64,000 nucleotides of DNA from Rhizobium leguminosarum (GTDB lineage: Bacteria; Pseudomonadota; Alphaproteobacteria; Rhizobiales; Rhizobiaceae). Positions within the stretch are counted from its first letter, which is position 1. Every line of letters starts with the position of its first letter. The position numbers and the translations under genes were made by a program. The DNA lies in assembly GCF_017876795.1 (NCBI RefSeq), contig NZ_JAGIOR010000003.1:310001-374000 (forward strand), given 5' to 3'. The notes beneath the pieces were generated by a model. The model was not told where the DNA came from and ran no database searches. It saw nothing but the letters and a program-made list of their open reading frames with translations. Below are positions 55,212 to 62,769 of this stretch, in pieces.

Positions 55212-56086
55212 GCCCGAAAAATCTAGCCGCATCGGATGTCGTGCTGACCCATCCCGACCGGCTCTACTGGCCGGACGAGGGCGTAAGCAAGCAGGCGCTC
55301 GCGGATTATTATGCGGCGGTCTGGCCGCTCATGGCGCCCTTTATCGTCAACCGGCCCTTGGCGCTGCTGCGCCTGCCGGACGGGATAAAAAGCCACCAGC
55401 GGTTTTTCCAGAAACATGCCTGGAAGGGCATGAATGCTCATATCGAGGAGATCGCCGATCCTGAGGAAATCAACGGCGAAAAGCTGCTGCGCATCGTTGA
55501 TTTCAACGGCCTGGTGGCGCTGGTGCAATCGGCCGCGCTCGAAATTCATCCCTGGGGCACAACGACCGAGAATTGGGAAAAACCTGACATGATCACCATG
55601 GATCTCGATCCCGGCGAGGACGTGGCCTGGAGCGCGGTGATTTCGGCAGCTCTTGACGTGAAGGCCCGGCTGGAAGCCCGTGGCCTGGCTGCTTTCGTCA
55701 AGACGTCGGGCGGCAAGGGACTGCATGTGGTGTCGCCGCTCGCGCCAAACGCCGGCTGGGCCGAGGTGAAGGATTTCACCCATTCCCTTGCCGAAAGCAT
55801 GTCGGCTGAGGCACCGGAAAAATATCTTTCAACCGCGACGAAGGCCAAACGCGGCGGGCACATCTACATCGATTATCTCCGCAACGGCCGCGGCAGCACC
55901 GCGGTCGCGGCCTATTCGACGCGGGCACGACCAGGGGCGCCGGTTTCGATGCCGCTCGATTGGGCTGAATTGAACGAGGTCAGCGGCCCGGCCGCCTTCA
56001 CGCTCGCCAATGTGCCGCAGCGATTGGAGACCCGGCCAAGCGACCCCTGGGGCGATTTCTTCGACGCGGCCGTGCCGCTGAAATGA
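55208..56086 (+). CDS. LigD-type DNA polymerase (NHEJ primase-polymerase domain)
   Basis: A 292-residue stand-alone polymerase domain of the archaeo-eukaryotic primase type, as found in bacterial LigD. The catalytic metal Asps are in MITMDLDPGEDV (about residues 130-141). Conserved KTSGGKGLHVVSPL (nucleotide binding) and GHIYIDYLRNGRGSTAVA follow. It lacks ligase and nuclease domains. It would insert nucleotides at double-strand break ends with Ku and a ligase encoded elsewhere. Start ATG 55208 overlaps the topoisomerase stop. Confidence 0.9.
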   Translation: MSPKNLAASDVVLTHPDRLYWPDEGVSKQALADYYAAVWPLMAPFIVNRPLALLRLPDGIKSHQRFFQKHAWKGMNAHIEEIADPEEINGEKLLRIVDFNGLVALVQSAALEIHPWGTTTENWEKPDMITMDLDPGEDVAWSAVISAALDVKARLEARGLAAFVKTSGGKGLHVVSPLAPNAGWAEVKDFTHSLAESMSAEAPEKYLSTATKAKRGGHIYIDYLRNGRGSTAVAAYSTRARPGAPVSMPLDWAELNEVSGPAAFTLANVPQRLETRPSDPWGDFFDAAVPLK

Positions 56087-56098
56087 CCGGCTCGTCAC

Positions 56099-56824
56099 TC
56101 ACTCCGCGCTGTCGAGCTCGGGATAATGCCGGAAAATCCCGTCCTCGTTGAAGGCGAGGCGGCGAGGGGAGGCGAGATAGCGGGCGATATTCGGGCGCTT
56201 GGCCACCCGATCATGCAGGGCGAGCAGTGCCGGGTATTCCGCCTTGCGCTTCGCCATGGCTTTCGGAAAGGCATAGGTGAGGCCCTCGATCACCTGGAAA
56301 ATCGACAGATCGACATAGGTGAGCGCATTGCCGATCATATAGTCGGGACCTCCAGGGTTCTGCCGCAGCACACGCTCGAAATAATCAAGGAATTTCGGAA
56401 TGCGATCGCGGATGAAGGCGGCGGAGCGGGCTTTGGCTTCCGGCTTCTGGTCCTCGTAATAGAGCGACGTGTCGATCGGGTGGTGCGTATCATGCACTTC
56501 GGCGATGAAATCGGTGATGGTGAGCTGCAACCCGTTGGCGATATGGCGCAGGCCCTCGTCCTCAGGCGCAAGACCGAGCCTCGGGCCGAGATAGAAGAGG
56601 ATGTTGGCGACATGCGGGACAATCAGGTCGCCGTCCTTCAGGAAGGGCGGGGCGAAAGGAATATGCGGTTCGCTGTCGCTCTTCATCAGGGCGAACATGG
56701 CGTCCGTACCGCGACCGGCCTCACGGGTGATGTCGACATAGTTGGCGCCGGCTTCTTCCAGCGCCAACCGCACGAATTCGCCGCGGCCTTGAAGGCCGTC
56801 CCAATAATAAAGCTCGTAGGCCAT
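56099..56824 (-). CDS. Glutathione S-transferase family protein
   Basis: A 241-residue GST. The N-terminal thioredoxin-like half (YELYYWDGLQGRGEFVRLAL) has Tyr near the start as in mu/sigma-like classes and the FLKDGDLIVPHVANILFYLG glutathione-site segment. The helical C-terminal half (GPDYMIGNALTYVDLSIFQV) carries the conserved N-capping box. It conjugates or reduces electrophiles in the cytoplasm. It is convergent with the polymerase gene. No operon partner is clear; the DUF3175 gene lies 6 bases upstream on the same strand. Confidence 0.85.
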   Translation of the reverse strand: MAYELYYWDGLQGRGEFVRLALEEAGANYVDITREAGRGTDAMFALMKSDSEPHIPFAPPFLKDGDLIVPHVANILFYLGPRLGLAPEDEGLRHIANGLQLTITDFIAEVHDTHHPIDTSLYYEDQKPEAKARSAAFIRDRIPKFLDYFERVLRQNPGGPDYMIGNALTYVDLSIFQVIEGLTYAFPKAMAKRKAEYPALLALHDRVAKRPNIARYLASPRRLAFNEDGIFRHYPELDSAE

Positions 56825-56830
56825 ATCGGC

Positions 56831-57121
56831 TCAATCTTTCGGTTGACGACCAAAGTCTTTTCGCAATTCGTCCTTGGCTTTTTCAAAGGTGCCGCGCCGC
56901 TTTTTCGTCAGCTGGTCGCCGGCGCGGTTGATGTAAAAGGTCAGCATCGACATGGCCGCGCGGAAAGGGCTCGCCTTGCGGCGACGGCTCTCCTCGGCCG
57001 AATGCTTGATGGAACGGGCGATCTTCTTCGGGTCGTCCGATTTGAACACGCCTTGCTTCAGGTCCATTGCATCGCTGTGTTCGGTAACGTCCTGCGACCA
57101 TTTCTTCTTCGATTTGGCCAT
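56831..57121 (-). CDS. DUF3175 small basic protein
   Basis: A 96-residue Lys/Arg-rich protein matching DUF3175: KKWSQDVTEHSDAMDLKQGV, then FKSDDPKKIARSIKHSAEES and MLTFYINRAGDQLTKKRR. These are widespread in rhizobia near stress or DNA-end-joining genes; function unknown. AAGGG is 9 bases before the ATG. The high charge suggests nucleic-acid binding, which is inference. The GST gene follows after 6 bases. Confidence 0.85.
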   Translation of the reverse strand: MAKSKKKWSQDVTEHSDAMDLKQGVFKSDDPKKIARSIKHSAEESRRRKASPFRAAMSMLTFYINRAGDQLTKKRRGTFEKAKDELRKDFGRQPKD

Positions 57122-57177
57122 GGCTGATATCCCTTTGCCGGGAGCGGGCGGACTAAGCCGCCGGCTTCTGCTGCTCG

Positions 57178-57492
57178 TTAGTGGTGGCTGTGGTGTTCGT
57201 TGCGCTTTCGCGTCGCCGCCGCCTTTTTCGCCGAGGCGGAGCGTTCCTCCTTCGATCGTGCGGCGGATGCAGCGCCGCCGATGCGGCCGCCCTTTTCGGA
57301 GGAAACATGCGTGTCCTCCTTGCCGCGGCCGGAACCGGATTTGTTGCCGCCGCCACTTTCCTTGTTGACCGTAGCCCAGGCACGCCGCTCGGCCTCCTTC
57401 TCGGAAACGCCGCGATCCTCGTAGCCCTCCTCGATGTGCTCGGCCTTGCGCTTCTGCTTGTCGGTATAGTCGGATTTGTCACCTCTCGGCAT
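57178..57492 (-). CDS. Small basic protein of the 'plasmid stabilization' annotation group
   Basis: A 104-residue highly charged protein: MPRGDKSDYTDKQKRKAEHI then GVSEKEAERRAWATVNKESG, a Gly/Ser/Lys linker, and a C-terminal basic repeat (ARSKEERSASAKKAAATRKR). Homologues are often called plasmid stabilization protein, but no mechanism is established. The first half resembles a small helix-turn-helix-like hairpin. AAGGAGG lies 5 bases before the ATG, a very strong ribosome site. Confidence 0.8.
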   Translation of the reverse strand: MPRGDKSDYTDKQKRKAEHIEEGYEDRGVSEKEAERRAWATVNKESGGGNKSGSGRGKEDTHVSSEKGGRIGGAASAARSKEERSASAKKAAATRKRNEHHSHH

Positions 57493-57568
57493 GGTCGCCT
57501 CCTTTGGTGTGCAAAGGGATCAAACTGGTGCTGGGGCCGAAAGTTCCGGCCAACCGTTTTGGTGAGCG

Positions 57569-57576
57569 GATTTCTT
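57569..57576. repeat. 8-bp direct repeat, left (possible target-site duplication)
   Basis: GATTTCTT, immediately outside the left inverted repeat of the 57577-60268 unit. The same eight bases in the same orientation lie immediately outside the right inverted repeat (60269-60276). Confidence 0.6.
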
Positions 57577-57657
57577 CGCTATTCGGTAGCTAATGCCACC
57601 AAGACGGCTCTCGGCCCTGAGCAATCGGGCCGCTGTGAAATGAAAAGACGTTGGACC

Positions 57658-57687
57658 GCGGACTTTTTCCTAAGACAAAAAGTCCGC
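57658..57687 (-). terminator. Terminator of the NmrA-family gene
   Basis: GCGGACTTTTT (57658-57668) pairs with AAAAAGTCCGC (57677-57687), loop of 8. The A/T run is part of the stem, so it could work in both directions. It lies about 115 bases beyond the NmrA stop. Confidence 0.6.
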
Positions 57688-57802
57688 TGTTCGGGAAATC
57701 GGAACATTGGGCGGGAGTAAACGCCTTGAACTGTTGAGTGCTTCCCTCGGCGCGTCCGACGCAGAAGCGGGAAGTCTCCGTCATGCCTGATCCGTCCCGG
57801 AC

Positions 57803-58675
57803 TTAAGCCTTGGCGGCGTTCTGTGCAGCCTCGAAGACGTCGCGTGCGGACGTCGTACCCGCTACGTGCTCCGTACCCTCGGCTCCGAGGTCCATCCATC
57901 CTGCATTCACTGCCTCAAACATCTCTTCGGCAGGTCCGCTGTGGCCCTTCGGGATGCCGAATTGTTCGAGCGCTTCCGCCCACCCTGCACGCGGGATTGC
58001 AAAGGCATCCACATCGAGATTCAGGACTTCGCCCAATTGCTCCGCGACTTCATCCGCGCTGACCATCGAACCAATCTCGAAGATGCGCTGCCCTGACCAC
58101 GCTGGCCCGGTCAAAAGGGTCGCGAACTCCGCGCCAATGTCGTTCGTCGCGACCATGGTCGATTTCTGGTTTGTCGGATTGTAAAAGACCGGTAGCGTTC
58201 CGCCTTGGGCGGCCTGCAAGCCGAAAAGAAAATTTTCGAAGAATCCGCCTGCGCGCCCAAATGCGATTGGCGTTGTCAGGTCGTGAAAACCTTGCTCCAG
58301 AAGTGTCAAGGCCGTGATCACCCCGTGCCCGCTAGTTCTGTTCGCGCCCATCGACGAAAGCGCAACCACTCGCGGCGGCGGTGCCTTGGTGAGTGCCTCG
58401 ACATAATTTGCGATCACACCCTTTGCTTCTTTGTAATCCGGCGACGGTGCCCAGACAGGGGGCAACATGACAAATGCGCCTTCGACGCCTTTCAGCGCTC
58501 GCTCAATGGCTGCCGAATCATTCCAATCGCCGTCAACCAGTTCCACGCCTTGGTTCGCCCAGTTAACCGCCTTCTCACGGTCGCGGACCAGCGCGCGCAC
58601 CTTCTTGCCTTGCGCCAGCAAATGCCTTGCCGTCGCGCCGCCAACGTTTCCCGTGATTCCCATTACTAAAAACAT
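57803..58675 (-). CDS. NmrA-like NAD(P)-binding (SDR-type) protein
   Basis: A 290-residue atypical SDR. The nucleotide-binding motif MGITGNVGGATARHLLAQGK is at residues 5-24, with RDREKAV after strand 2 indicating NADP preference. A VVALSSMGAN stretch takes the place of the usual catalytic Ser/Tyr site, so it may sense redox state or reduce quinone-like substrates. AGGAG is 6 bases before the ATG at 58675. It is probably co-transcribed with the DoxX gene (45 bases apart) and controlled by the divergent LysR gene. Confidence 0.85.
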   Translation of the reverse strand: MFLVMGITGNVGGATARHLLAQGKKVRALVRDREKAVNWANQGVELVDGDWNDSAAIERALKGVEGAFVMLPPVWAPSPDYKEAKGVIANYVEALTKAPPPRVVALSSMGANRTSGHGVITALTLLEQGFHDLTTPIAFGRAGGFFENFLFGLQAAQGGTLPVFYNPTNQKSTMVATNDIGAEFATLLTGPAWSGQRIFEIGSMVSADEVAEQLGEVLNLDVDAFAIPRAGWAEALEQFGIPKGHSGPAEEMFEAVNAGWMDLGAEGTEHVAGTTSARDVFEAAQNAAKA

Positions 58676-58720
58676 GCGTTTTCTCCTGATGTTGAGGGAC
58701 AGAGCACTGCCCCGGTTGGT

Positions 58721-59131
58721 TCAATGGATGAGGGGTAGAATGGCCCGGATACGGGGATCGCGCAGATAGAGGCCGCCCCAAGTCATCGCGCCCAGAAGCA
58801 GAGAAATGATTTCCGGCGGCGACCCCAACTCACCGATGCGGACATGGGCGCAGATCGCGCCTCCCAAAAAACCTGTCACCAGTATCGCGCCGAGGACGGC
58901 GGTAACCGGGATGGCGTAGAGGATGGCGCAGGCGAGTATGATCGAACCGACAACTTTGGTCAGATCCATCGCGAACTCGGTTTCCTGCAACATGCTCGCG
59001 ATCTGCGTCGGCGCGAAAAGCTGAATAGTGCCGTCTGCCACCAGAGCGATAACGACAAACGCGCTCATTATCCGGCCGGCCCACAGCGCACGATGCAACG
59101 TCACAGCCTTAAGCACCTGATGCAGTTTCAT
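58721..59131 (-). CDS. DoxX-family membrane protein
   Basis: A 136-residue four-helix membrane protein of the DoxX/DoxX-like type: a first helix IMSAFVVIALVADGTIQLFA, then ILACAILYAIPVTAVLGAIL, VTGFLGGAICAHVRIGE and ISLLLGAMTWGGLYLRDPR. Such proteins often sit with redox enzymes. The start is uncertain: ATG 59131 is used because it keeps a short cytoplasmic lead, but ATG 59164 has a closer GGAAAA. It is the first gene of the pair running into the NmrA gene. Confidence 0.8.
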   Translation of the reverse strand: MKLHQVLKAVTLHRALWAGRIMSAFVVIALVADGTIQLFAPTQIASMLQETEFAMDLTKVVGSIILACAILYAIPVTAVLGAILVTGFLGGAICAHVRIGELGSPPEIISLLLGAMTWGGLYLRDPRIRAILPLIH

Positions 59132-59257
59132 GGTTTCGGACACTTTCTCCGATCGAGACCTCATTTTTCCGGAGGTTACTGTGTCTCTTAGATATGATAA
59201 ACAGTGCAAAAGTGAACGGACTGTTCTTTATTAATGGAACAATATCAAGGCGTGAAA

Positions 59258-60162
59258 ATGCAAAACCTCGAACCCATCCTCATATTCATAACGGTTGCCG
59301 AAATGGGGAGCTTCACCCGCGCGGCCGATAGCCTGGGCATCCAAAAGGGGCGGGCCTCAACAGCGGTCCGGAAGCTGGAGGAAGATCTCGGTGTCAGGCT
59401 TTTGCACCGCACGACGCGCAGCGTGCAGTTGACGGAGGACGGACGCGCATTTCATTCCCGTGCCCGCGATCTGCTTGCCGAAGTCGATGACCTGCACTCG
59501 ATGTTTGCCGGCGATCACGTCGCTCTCCGCGGGCGTTTGCGGGTCGATCTGCCGACTGAGGTGGCGCGCACGACGATAGTCCCGGCCTTGCCGGATTTCA
59601 TGGAGGCTCATCCCGAGTTGGAGTTGGAGATATCGAGTACGGATCGGCAAGTCGATCTGGTGCAAGAGGGTTTCGACTGCGTATTGCGGCTAGGAGCCGT
59701 AAGGGACGAGACGCTGATCGCCCGCCCTATTGGCATGTTGCGCATGGTCAACGCTGCCAGCCCCGCTTATCTGGCGCACTATGGCGTCCCTCAATCGCTA
59801 GAAGATCTCCAGCGTCAGAAACATCGGACAATTCATTTTTCGACGATGCTGGGCGCAAGGCCCCATGGATGGGAATATCCGGACGGTAACAGCTACGCGA
59901 CTCTTCAGTTGCCAGGTGCGCTGCACGTCAACGGCGCGCAAACCTACGACGCTGCCGCCCTCGCCGGCCTCGGCCTGATTCAGGCGCCACTCTTGGGGAT
60001 TGGCCAATACTTCAGGAGTGGAGCGCTTGTGGGATCATGCCCGATTTTCGCCGCCGGGCGCTTCCCGTCTCCCTTGTCGTAGCACATCGGAGCAATCTGT
60101 CGCGCCGAGTTCGCGCATTCATGAAATGGATTGAAGAGGTACTGACGCCATATCTGGAATAG
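59258..60162 (+). pseudogene. LysR-family regulator, C-terminus frameshifted
   Basis: The N-terminal winged helix is intact (ILIFITVAEMGSFTRAADSL, ASTAVRKLEEDLGVRLLHRT), as is most of the effector domain. At about 60028-60032 (GTGGGATCATG) the frame shifts: as read, it ends GALVGSCPIF and stops at 60082. In the next frame the expected LysR ending MPDFRRRALPVSLVVAHRSN and FMKWIEEVLTPYLE continues to TAG 60160-60162. A single lost base explains it. The ATG at 59258 with AAGG upstream is preferred over 59234. Whether the shortened protein still works, or the shift is a sequencing error, is open. Confidence 0.8.
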
Positions 60163-60268
60163 ATAGCCGCTTTCGCGACGACTCACTTTGTCCGGGAACG
60201 GCGAGAACGAGGCCGCGAAGCCGCCCTCAGGTTGCTTTGATGTTGGTGGCACTTGCTACCGAATAGCG

Positions 60269-60276
60269 GATTTCTT
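60269..60276. repeat. 8-bp direct repeat, right (possible target-site duplication)
   Basis: GATTTCTT immediately outside the right inverted repeat, identical to 57569-57576. Confidence 0.6.
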
Positions 60277-60314
60277 TTGCCTTCAACTGAGGTGGAAGAA
60301 ATGGAAAACGCATA

Positions 60315-60840
60315 GCCAAAGCGGCGGCGTTCATGCGCCAACACCTTCATTCGCTCGCGAAGGTCATGGTCGTCGATGCGGCTGCTTTCGTAACGAACTG
60401 TCATCCGGCAAACGCCGATGGCTTTACACGCCCGCCGTTCGCTCATCCGATGTTGGTTCATCAGATGCGCGACAGCGTTCCGCTGGGCTGCGGGCGTCAC
60501 CACTTCTTTCCCAAAAGGTCTTTCAACGCGGCATTGTCGAGCATCGCATCCGCCAGCAGCCGCTTCAGTTTCGTGTTCTCGTCCTCCAGCGTCTTCAGCC
60601 GCTTGGCCTCGTTCGGCGGGCAAATGATTCACTGGATCATTTGCTCTTCCGCCTCACCCTCCATCCCGCCGAACTTGGCCTTCCATTTATAGATGCTCGC
60701 ATCGCTGACGCCGTGCTTGCGGCAAAGCTCCGAGACAGGCGTGCCCGCCTCGTGCTCCTTCAGCATGCCAATAATTTGTTCGTCCGTGAAACGGTTGCGC
60801 TTCATTCTCTGGTCCTCTCAATGGGCCAGAGCTTACTTCA
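60315..60840 (-). pseudogene. IS3-family insertion sequence remnant (orfA and start of orfB)
   Basis: OrfA begins at ATG 60805: MKRNRFTDEQIIGMLKEHEA, then LCRKHGVSDASIYKWKAKFG (HTH). A TGA at 60629-60631 interrupts it inside an inserted palindrome, after which the same frame resumes with NEAKRLKTLEDENTKLKRLL and DNAALKDLLGKKW. OrfB follows (VAHLMNQHRMSERRACKAIG, VLAHERRRFGYA) and is cut near 60315, before the DDE core. The element lies directly downstream of the nucleotidyltransferase gene stop. Confidence 0.8.
60611..60652. repeat. Palindromic insert within IS3 orfA
   Basis: GCAAATGAT and ATCATTTGC form a 9-bp perfect hairpin with a 7-base loop, flanked by outer GGCGG/CCGCC bases. It occupies the place where related OrfA proteins run straight from KFGGM to EAKRLK, and it supplies the in-frame TGA. 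Confidence 0.55.
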
Positions 60841-60847
60841 AAATGGA

Positions 60848-61936
60848 TTATTGCAACGGGGCAAGGTCACTCTCCAAGTCGGGCATCTGCGATCCCAAAG
60901 CCTTGCCGAGCGCCTTCACGCCGTTGTCAGGCAGCCTCAAGAGGCCTTTACAAAGTCCTTCCTTCCACGATTCCCCGCGATCCCATGCCTCGCCCCATGC
61001 ATCCGCTAGTTCGTCGCCGTGGCGCGTCTCTACGAGGGCTTGGAAGAGCAATGCGGCCTGCGACAAGTCTTTGTCCGCTTTCACGCGTCCTAGCGTGTCT
61101 GTCAGTCTTCTGGAGGACACGATGAGCTTATGGACGGCATACCGTTCGGGGGCGGGGACGAGGACGTTCACGCCTTCGCGGAAGAGAAGCACTGTGCGGA
61201 CAGGCTCATAGATCAGGTAATCGAGGAACCGCAGGTTTTCGGCCGACGCGCCGCCGAGGGCAGGCATGGGCGACGGCTTGCCCGTGTGTTCATCCGATCC
61301 ACGGTTTCCCGTCAGGAATTCCACCCGGTAGCCTTTTGCGTTCTGGAAGGCGACAATCTTCGCCTTGTCCGCCTGGTGCGGGACCGGACGAAATTCGGGA
61401 TCGACCGACTTGAGGACATCGAGCACCGGAGGCAGGCTGTCTTCGACCCCAGCCGAGATCGCGAAGTCCTGCGCGAAATCGGCGTCGCCTGTCTGCATGG
61501 CTGACGAGGGCAGCCGCACACCGAGCATCCCTGCATAGGTGCTGAATGCCACCGAACCGATCAGGACAGCTCGAAGCCGGAACAATCCGGCGTCAGCAAG
61601 GGCTTTCGTAATGTCGCCCGCGAATGGATCGGGACCGGGAAGGCCAGCACGTCGCAGCGTACTAACCATCCGCCGCCGCTCTCGGATGCTATCCTTGATT
61701 TCCTTGTGCGCCTTCACCCGCGCCGTGATGGCTTCGTCGCTGTGTGGGCCGACATAACTTCGCTTGTCCTTGCCTTCGGGAGTAGGGAGATCGAAATACC
61801 AGTAATCGCGACCCTTCACGGTAACTGTTGCGAACCAGCCTTCCATTGGGAAGTCCGCTAGAAACTGGCCGTCGTGCGTCCGCTGCGTCAGCTCGGCGAA
61901 CATCGTCCGGTAGGCGATGTCGATCTCTTTCATCAT
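60848..61936 (-). CDS. Nucleotidyltransferase-fold protein (NTP_transf_8-like)
   Basis: A 362-residue cytoplasmic protein. The nucleotidyltransferase core is RAVLIGSVAFSTYAGMLGVR (GS motif, about residues 122-141) followed by SSAMQTGDADFAQDFAIS with the paired acidic residues D-x-D of the metal site. A downstream basic/aromatic part follows (ENLRFLDYLIYEPVRTVLLF, ERYAVHKLIVSSRR). These resemble MNT/AbiEii-like proteins sometimes tied to toxin-antitoxin or phage-defence loci. AGGG is 7 bases before the ATG at 61936. A tiny frame (MAELAAERASALERERT) just upstream overlaps the start. Paired dyads lie at 62049-62125. Confidence 0.75.
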   Translation of the reverse strand: MMKEIDIAYRTMFAELTQRTHDGQFLADFPMEGWFATVTVKGRDYWYFDLPTPEGKDKRSYVGPHSDEAITARVKAHKEIKDSIRERRRMVSTLRRAGLPGPDPFAGDITKALADAGLFRLRAVLIGSVAFSTYAGMLGVRLPSSAMQTGDADFAQDFAISAGVEDSLPPVLDVLKSVDPEFRPVPHQADKAKIVAFQNAKGYRVEFLTGNRGSDEHTGKPSPMPALGGASAENLRFLDYLIYEPVRTVLLFREGVNVLVPAPERYAVHKLIVSSRRLTDTLGRVKADKDLSQAALLFQALVETRHGDELADAWGEAWDRGESWKEGLCKGLLRLPDNGVKALGKALGSQMPDLESDLAPLQ

Positions 61937-62048
61937 GTGCGTTCCCTTTCGAGTGCAGAGGCCCTCTCGGCGGCGAGTTCGGCCATCACCTGGTTGAAGT
62001 GACTTTGCCTTCTACTGATGAAGTTGTCTCCGCGCTCATCTCGCTGCT
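61937..62048. other. Leader of the nucleotidyltransferase gene with a short overlapping frame
   Basis: On the minus strand a frame open from about 62043 reads DERGDNFISRRQSHFNQVMA then ELAAERASALERERT and stops within ATGATG at the gene start. It has no good start of its own except the ATG at 61984. It may be a remnant of an upstream gene or a leader peptide. Confidence 0.3.
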
Positions 62049-62125
62049 GTTATAAGTTTCTGCCAATACCTTATAACTCTCTTCTCTAATGTCAATGTTA
62101 TAAGTTTCTGCCGAGACCTTATAAC
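62049..62125. promoter_or_regulatory. Two near-identical 29-bp dyad repeats upstream of the nucleotidyltransferase gene
   Basis: Copies at 62049-62077 and 62097-62125 match at 27 of 29 positions. Each has inverted arms GTTATAAG and CTTATAAC around TTTCTGCC. Centres are 48 bases apart, which is near an integral number of helical turns. These look like paired operator sites for a dimeric regulator. Confidence 0.7.
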
Positions 62126-62160
62126 GGAGCCCCAACCTACTCCGGGTTGCTACGACAAAC

Positions 62161-62188
62161 ACAAAAAAACCCCGGGTTTCCCGGGGTT
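62161..62188 (-). terminator. Strong rho-independent terminator for a minus-strand transcript
   Basis: AACCCCGGG (62168-62176) and CCCGGGGTT (62180-62188) with a three-base loop. On the minus strand the stem is followed by a run of seven Ts (62169-62163). No convincing gene ends here, so the transcript may be a small RNA starting between 62200 and 62500. Confidence 0.75.
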
Positions 62189-62769
62189 AAAGATGCATGT
62201 CTTGTTCAGTTCATTAGTTGGCTGCTCGGCCACGCGACGCGTCGGGGTAGGCCTGCAACGACGCGGAAAAATTGCGCATCTTCGAAGACTGTTGCGGCGT
62301 AAGCCATGTTTGAACTGCTGCACGCGGGCGTATCCGTCAAGGTGGAGTTGCAGCAGCGATCTTCCGGTCGGAAGGCTTTAGAGATGTCGCAACTGCCTCG
62401 TGACAGCAAGCCAGTCTTCGACGCTCTTTCCGTCACTTCCCACGGGAGGATTTTTTTCCGAAGCGCGGGCGTGCCATGAGATACCTCCCGCTTCAGTCCG
62501 GCCTCTGACTCTGCCTCGAAATCTTTCGACCGTCCGCAGATCGGCAAACGGTTTGCCGCCTTCATCCGGCGAGATGTCGGCCCAGGAGACGGATCAGTGG
62601 CGGAAGGCGAATGTCCGGGCTTACATGAAGCGCACGGCCGTTATCCTCACGCCTGAGCAGGCGGTGGCCGACGCAGTCGCCATTAGGATCACTCGCCCGG
62701 ATTTCGGAACAAAAGCCGCGTTCGCTCCATTCCAGATGGGAAATCCGCATACTGGATGGAGGCGAGAAC
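62189..62769. other. Stretch without a convincing gene upstream of the orphan terminator
   Basis: About 580 bases. A 119-residue minus-strand frame (62565-62206) and a plus-strand frame from ATG 62574 (starting MSAQETDQWRKANVRAYMKR) are both open. Neither has a good ribosome site, and the second runs into the next gene out of frame. Possible small-RNA locus on the minus strand. Confidence 0.35.

Larger units (their letters stand above)
57577..60268. mobile_element. Transposon-like unit carrying LysR, DoxX and NmrA genes
   Basis: 26-base imperfect terminal inverted repeats lie at 57577-57602 (CGCTATTCGGTAGC, then TAATGCCACCAA) and 60243-60268 (its inverse; 24 of 26 positions match). Both ends are flanked by the direct repeat GATTTCTT. 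The 2.69-kb interior holds three genes in a divergent arrangement and no transposase, so the unit would be non-autonomous. An IS3 remnant lies just outside the right end. Confidence 0.6.

Noticed and set aside
56831-57492. Plasmid partition or maintenance locus
   Set aside because: The 'plasmid stabilization' label of the 104-residue family has no demonstrated mechanism; no ParA/ParB or toxin is present.
62049-62125. Plasmid iterons/replication origin
   Set aside because: Only two copies, with no Rep gene or DnaA-box cluster; paired operator sites fit better.
62206-62565. 119-residue minus-strand frame ending before the orphan terminator
   Set aside because: No ribosome site, unusual composition and no family; a small RNA explains the terminator as well.
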